The notes below the pieces were generated by a model. It was not told where the DNA came from, ran no database searches, and was given only the letters and a program-made list of their open reading frames with translations. Of a stretch of DNA of 64,000 nucleotides, positions 60,110 to 64,000 are shown in pieces. This DNA comes from Nyssa sinensis. Lineage: Eukaryota; Streptophyta; Magnoliopsida; Cornales; Nyssaceae. Each line of letters begins with the position of its first letter. Position 1 is the first letter of the stretch. A program made the translations under genes and the position numbers. The stretch spans positions 10,317,501 through 10,381,500 of the forward strand of contig CM018032.1 in assembly GCA_008638375.1 (NCBI GenBank), read 5' to 3'.

Positions 60110-60977
60110 AAATTGAAAGAGGTCAGAACACCAGAGCTGATGCACTGGCCAATACCTCCCACATCAAAGCCGAAGGAGAATCCACGTTGAAAGTCTCCCA
60201 TCAATTAGAACCAAGCATAAAAGAGATCCAAATTGCCCAAGCTATAGAGCAAACCTAGAGCTGGATGACTCCCATCCTCCAATACCTAGAAGGAGGGCTC
60301 CTTCTAAAAGACAAGAACAAGACCAGAAGGATCCGAATCAGGGCAGCTCGGTACCTGATCTTGAACGGGAAGCTTTACAAAAGATCCTATTCCCAACTCT
60401 TACTAAGGTGTTTGACTCTATAAGAATCCAAGTATGTCCTGGTAGAAATAGACGAAGGAATTTGTGGAAACCACAATGGGGGCAGAACCATAGCCCACCG
60501 AGCTTTAACACAGGGCTACTATTGGCCAAGCATGTTGAAGCAGGCGAAAGAATACGTCCAGAAGTGTGACAAATGCCAACGGTTCGCTCCTTACCAACAC
60601 CAACCCCACCATGAGCTCATTCCTATTATCAGCCCATGGCCTTTTGCTCAGTGGGGGATGGACATCATAGGCCCACTACCAAAGGCCACACCAAACATGA
60701 AATATCTTTTGGTGGCCATTGACTATTTCTCCAAGTGGGCAGAAGCAGAGCCCCTAACGCACATTATAGATAAAGAAGTCAAGAAATTCACTTGGAAGAA
60801 CGTAATCTGCAGGTTCGGCATACTACACGTTATCATCTCAGATAATGGTACTTAGTTTGCTGGCAAAGTTTTCAAGAAATTCTGCCAAGACCTGCACATC
60901 AGTCAACATTTTGCCTCTCCAGGACATCCCTAAGCCAATGGGCAAGTAGAGGTCACCAACCAAACAATCCTTGACGC
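60110..60977 (+). pseudogene. Integrase of element 2, cut by a second insertion
   Basis: CDKCQRFAPY, WGMDIIGPL and IISDNGT mark the zinc finger and DDE core. Stops fall at 60853-60855 and in the GHP-stop-ANGQ block. The sequence breaks off at TILDA, where an LTR beginning TGTAACACCC starts. Confidence 0.88.
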
Positions 60978-63900
60978 TGTAACACCCTAACCCAAATGTA
61001 ACCGAGCAAGCTCTGTAACCGAATCGATAATGCCTAATGTTATGATGTCAAATGAAATGGACGAATTTGGATTTGAAATTATAACCGAGCCAGTAAGGCC
61101 AAATGCTACAATGATGAAATAAACGGGTTGAATTTCAATGGTTTGAAAATATGGGTGATACTAAGGCAAACAAATAGCGGAAAAAAAAAAGAAGAAGAAA
61201 TAAAAATAAAATAAAATAAATAAAATAAGAATTGGAAATAAAATTAATAAATAAAAAACAAAGAAATAAAAACAAATAAAAAGTTATGTTATGGCATATG
61301 GATTTAGATATATATATATATATATTAACATAAAGGGGGGTTACACATACACAGAATAAAAGAAGTAACAGAAAGAAAATGGATGGAGAGTTATGTGCAG
61401 GAAATGAAAGCACGCAAGGAGGGAGAGAGAAAGAGAAGAAAAATTGAGGGGCGATTTTGTTCAATAAAGCATTCGTTGCGTTAGAACCAGAAGGAAATAA
61501 AGAAAAAAAAAACGGAGACAATGACGGGGAGATTTCATATCTGAAGCAGCAATTTGAGGCCAAAACAGGGCACGACTGCCGCATCGTCCGTCGCGGTTTT
61601 CTCCTTGGATTCATTATTAGATTGTTTCCGAAGGAAGACCAGAGATTGTCTAGTTGTTAGACTTGCCATAGCCGTGGACTTCGAATCGGAAACACTAACC
61701 CAAGAGACAAACTCCAAGTTTCTTTCACCGCTGCCATCGCCCAGAATAGGGGAAACGTCTACGACTTGTTTAGGAACGGATTGGGTATTGTTAGGCATTG
61801 GAGTGTCTTAGGGACAGAGTGCACGATTAGAAGCGTTTGATCGTTTGGGGATGATGGGTGGCACACAAACGGTGGATAGGTTCTTATTTTGGCTGTTCAG
61901 AGGTTGATGCTGCCCTGTTTCAGATAATGAGGTTTTGCTTGAGGTGGATTGAACTTCTGGATAATCCTAGGGATGAAGGTAATGCAAGTCGATGCGGGGA
62001 AAATGGGTGGCATGGTGTTGGGTTGAGACAAGAGATTTCAGAAGTGGAAGTTGACACAAAATTGGAGAACCCAGCTCGGACAAAGGTATGCTGAGGGGTG
62101 AGAGGAATTTGAATGCAGCAGTAGTTGATTGTTGTATTGGTATACCTATTTATTTCAGTGATCTTCAAAGAAGAGCTGTCATGGATGCAGCTGCCATTGC
62201 CGGTTTACACCCCCTACGTTTCATCTATGAAGCCACAGCAACTACTTTGGCGTTTGGAAGGTAAACTGGGTGATTTGATCCTGTTTCATTTTTTTGTCAA
62301 AAGCATGAATGATAAATTGCTATTAGGATCTTATTAGGCATGGAATTGGGTTTATATTGTAATTTGAATCAAGAAAAACGATCTAGGGAAAACGGAACTT
62401 ACAGGAAAGAAAAGAAAAGAAAAAAAAAACAGAGCATGCGTTGCGGCTGGGATTTTTGTGAATTTATTTGGGCCAAACCGGGTCGGGTCCGACCCGACCC
62501 ACCCATTCAGATGGCTTCCCAACACCGTTATTTTATGGGTAAATTTTTAAATTTGGGTTTGGGAATGTTTGGTTGAAAATGAGAAGCTATCCAATGATTA
62601 GTTTAAACATATACAGGAAATGGAAAACAGAAGGAAAAAAAAATTGTAAAAAATGGTTTGGGCAGAGAATTGAACCTGTGAAAAAGGGGGTAAGGGTGAA
62701 AAGCTTGAACCACTATGCCACATGTGATTTATTTTGCTTTAAATAATATATATATTAGATCCAATTAAATAAATTAAATAATTAAGAAAATTAAATAAAT
62801 TTGAATTAAATTCCGATGCGTAAATTAATCGAATGAATAATGAAAATTTACCATTTTGGACCTTCTGGATTTAATGGTGAGGTCCGTTTCACGCGACAGA
62901 GTCCTGAGAAATAAAATACCGTAGAACGCCAAAAATACCAAAATGCCCCTAAGTTAAAAGTGAGTCAAACGGACTCCGATTGAGTTAAGTAAATAGTGAA
63001 TTTTTATTATTTCAAACCTTCTGGACTCAATGGTAAAATCCAAATTGTGAAAACAGAACCCGAAAAATAGAGACGCATAAATGACCATTTTGCCCTTGGG
63101 TAAATTAAGTTCAAATCAGAAACCGTAAGAGCGTAAAATAGTAAAAGAGATATTTATAATAGCGAGGCATAAATTTGATAAATGACATGAAAGCTAAAAC
63201 ATGTTTATTGATGTATAGGCAAGTCAAAAGGAAAGGAGAAAGTCACAGGATACTGGAACACTAAAAATGCAAGTGGATTCCTATCTCTTATACGTGGTTT
63301 TCCAAGCCACGATCTTTCTACTACTGCCAAGACTTGTTCTCATGTATGTATCTACTATTATTGTTCCCGCCATTGATATTGTCCTATCTGGTGGAGGCCT
63401 ATTGACTGATATCTCGTGATTTGATGCATTGTACTAACGCCTATCATTGTATGCATGTTATGTTAGTTCATACATTGCATGTTGGGACTGTAAATGGACA
63501 AATGGTGAAGGGAATGTTTTTATAGATTAATTAGACCTACGGGCCGATTGACGGGACCTACGGGTCGAATCCGTGATCGGACATATGGTGATAGGGGTTT
63601 TCTTACATATGGAGTTATGAGGACATTTTATATGCATTGACATTAATTGTTCACTCATAAATTGTATTTGATTGTGACTGTTTTACTATGGCAATATTCA
63701 TGTTGATTGTGATTATTGGGCTTTACTGTTCATTGGCCTTGTGGCACTTTACTGCTAACTGAAATCGTTGTCATGACTGGCTATCATGTTATCTTGAATT
63801 CATGTTTTCCTATGTAATCCATAACTCGTATTTGAGATAGGCTTTTACTTACGGGGCTTTATTAGCTCACCCCCCCTTACAAATTTTTCAGGTGAGAATG

Positions 63901-64000
63901 TTACAGAACCATAGTAGGAGATCAGGAGCTTAAGGTGACAGTCGAGGAGCATGATAGTAGTGAATGAAGTCTCTCCCATGTACTCACCACCTAAGAGTGG
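60978..64000 (+). mobile_element. Chromovirus-like LTR inserted in element 2 integrase, runs off the window
   Basis: Starts TGTAACACCCTAACCC immediately after the integrase codons ending TILDA. It shares motif blocks near 62855-63100 with the insertion at 55597-58693. Near 63855-63900 it has 'ttattagctcacccc' and 'caggtgaga', as seen toward the 3' ends of such LTRs. No gag or pol lies in the window, so whether a full element follows is unknown. The stretch 61535-62260 differs in composition and contains host-gene-like sequence. Confidence 0.65.
62103..62260 (+). pseudogene. Hsp110/Hsp70-type chaperone exon fragment inside the LTR region
   Basis: The plus frame from 62103 reads RNLNAAVVDCCIGIPIYFSD, then LQRRAVMDAAAIAGLHPLRF and IYEATATTLAFG. 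This is the nucleotide-binding domain of plant Hsp110-like Hsp70 proteins (the Hsp70-14/15 group). It includes the VVDCCIGIP block and the following 'AAxIAGL' helix. About 52 codons are uninterrupted and end at a GT (62261-62262) that looks like a retained splice donor. No upstream or downstream chaperone exon was found. It is a captured fragment rather than a working gene. Confidence 0.85.

Larger units (their letters stand above)
52887..64000 (+). mobile_element. Second Tat-lineage element (element 2), interrupted, continues past the window
   Basis: The 5' LTR at 52887-53435 is followed by gag, protease, RT, RNase H and integrase sequences closely related to element 1. It is split by one LTR-type insertion in RT (55597-58693) and another in integrase (from 60978). 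No 3' LTR lies in the window. Many stops and an internal gag-protease deletion make it defective. Confidence 0.9.

Noticed and set aside
61135..61614. 159-codon minus-strand frame
   Set aside because: It is low-complexity F/L/S sequence from A- and GA-rich DNA on the other strand, inside an LTR.
1..64000. tRNA, rRNA and miRNA genes
   Set aside because: I looked for cloverleaf-like A/B box pairs and long hairpins. I found only the SINE-like pair at 35678-35730 and transposon inverted repeats. A dedicated scan could still reveal small RNAs.

Overview
The window is nuclear DNA of a flowering plant, most likely a eudicot. It is AT-rich, has GT-AG introns of plant type, and its two intact genes match plant families. 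About a third of it is Ty3/gypsy retrotransposon sequence, and smaller elements sit in introns and gaps. I cannot name the species.

Layout. (1) 1-1816: intergenic. (2) 1817-14436, minus strand: a complete ten-exon type I inositol polyphosphate 5-phosphatase of about 674 aa. Its introns hold a hAT-like MITE, three related MITE-like units, a TRIM-like element and small tandem duplications. (3) 14437-22800: intergenic. It holds a Pack-MULE-like element (17951-19829) that joins a gibberellin 2-oxidase fragment to an antisense calmodulin-like fragment, and a clear 341-bp TRIM (21728-22068). (4) 23033-37169, plus strand: a complete fifteen-exon DEAD-box RNA helicase of 600 aa, of the Dbp9/DDX56/plant RH16 type. 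A telo-box and site II motifs lie upstream. Its introns carry an RTE-type LINE relic, an L1-type fragment, a SINE and a non-autonomous hAT-like element. A second copy of that hAT-like element lies at about 39120-39969 in inverse orientation. (5) 40415-50787: a full-length but mutated Tat-lineage Ty3/gypsy element. It has 545/549-bp LTRs, a 5-bp target duplication, gag-pol relics, an eight-copy 60-bp tandem repeat after pol, and an antisense ORF. (6) 52887 to the window end: a second Tat element of the same family. It is interrupted by two chromovirus-like LTR sequences, at 55597-58693 and from 60978 past the edge. The second carries an exon-like piece of an Hsp110/Hsp70-type chaperone gene.

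The two host genes are unrelated in function: phosphoinositide/inositol phosphate turnover and, for the helicase, nucleolar 60S ribosome assembly. Nothing here is an operon. The dominant theme is transposon biology: nesting, capture of host gene fragments, internal satellite-like repeats and decay of silenced copies by C-to-T change. I see no convincing wholly new system. The gene-capture events and the Tat 3' region are the parts most worth following.
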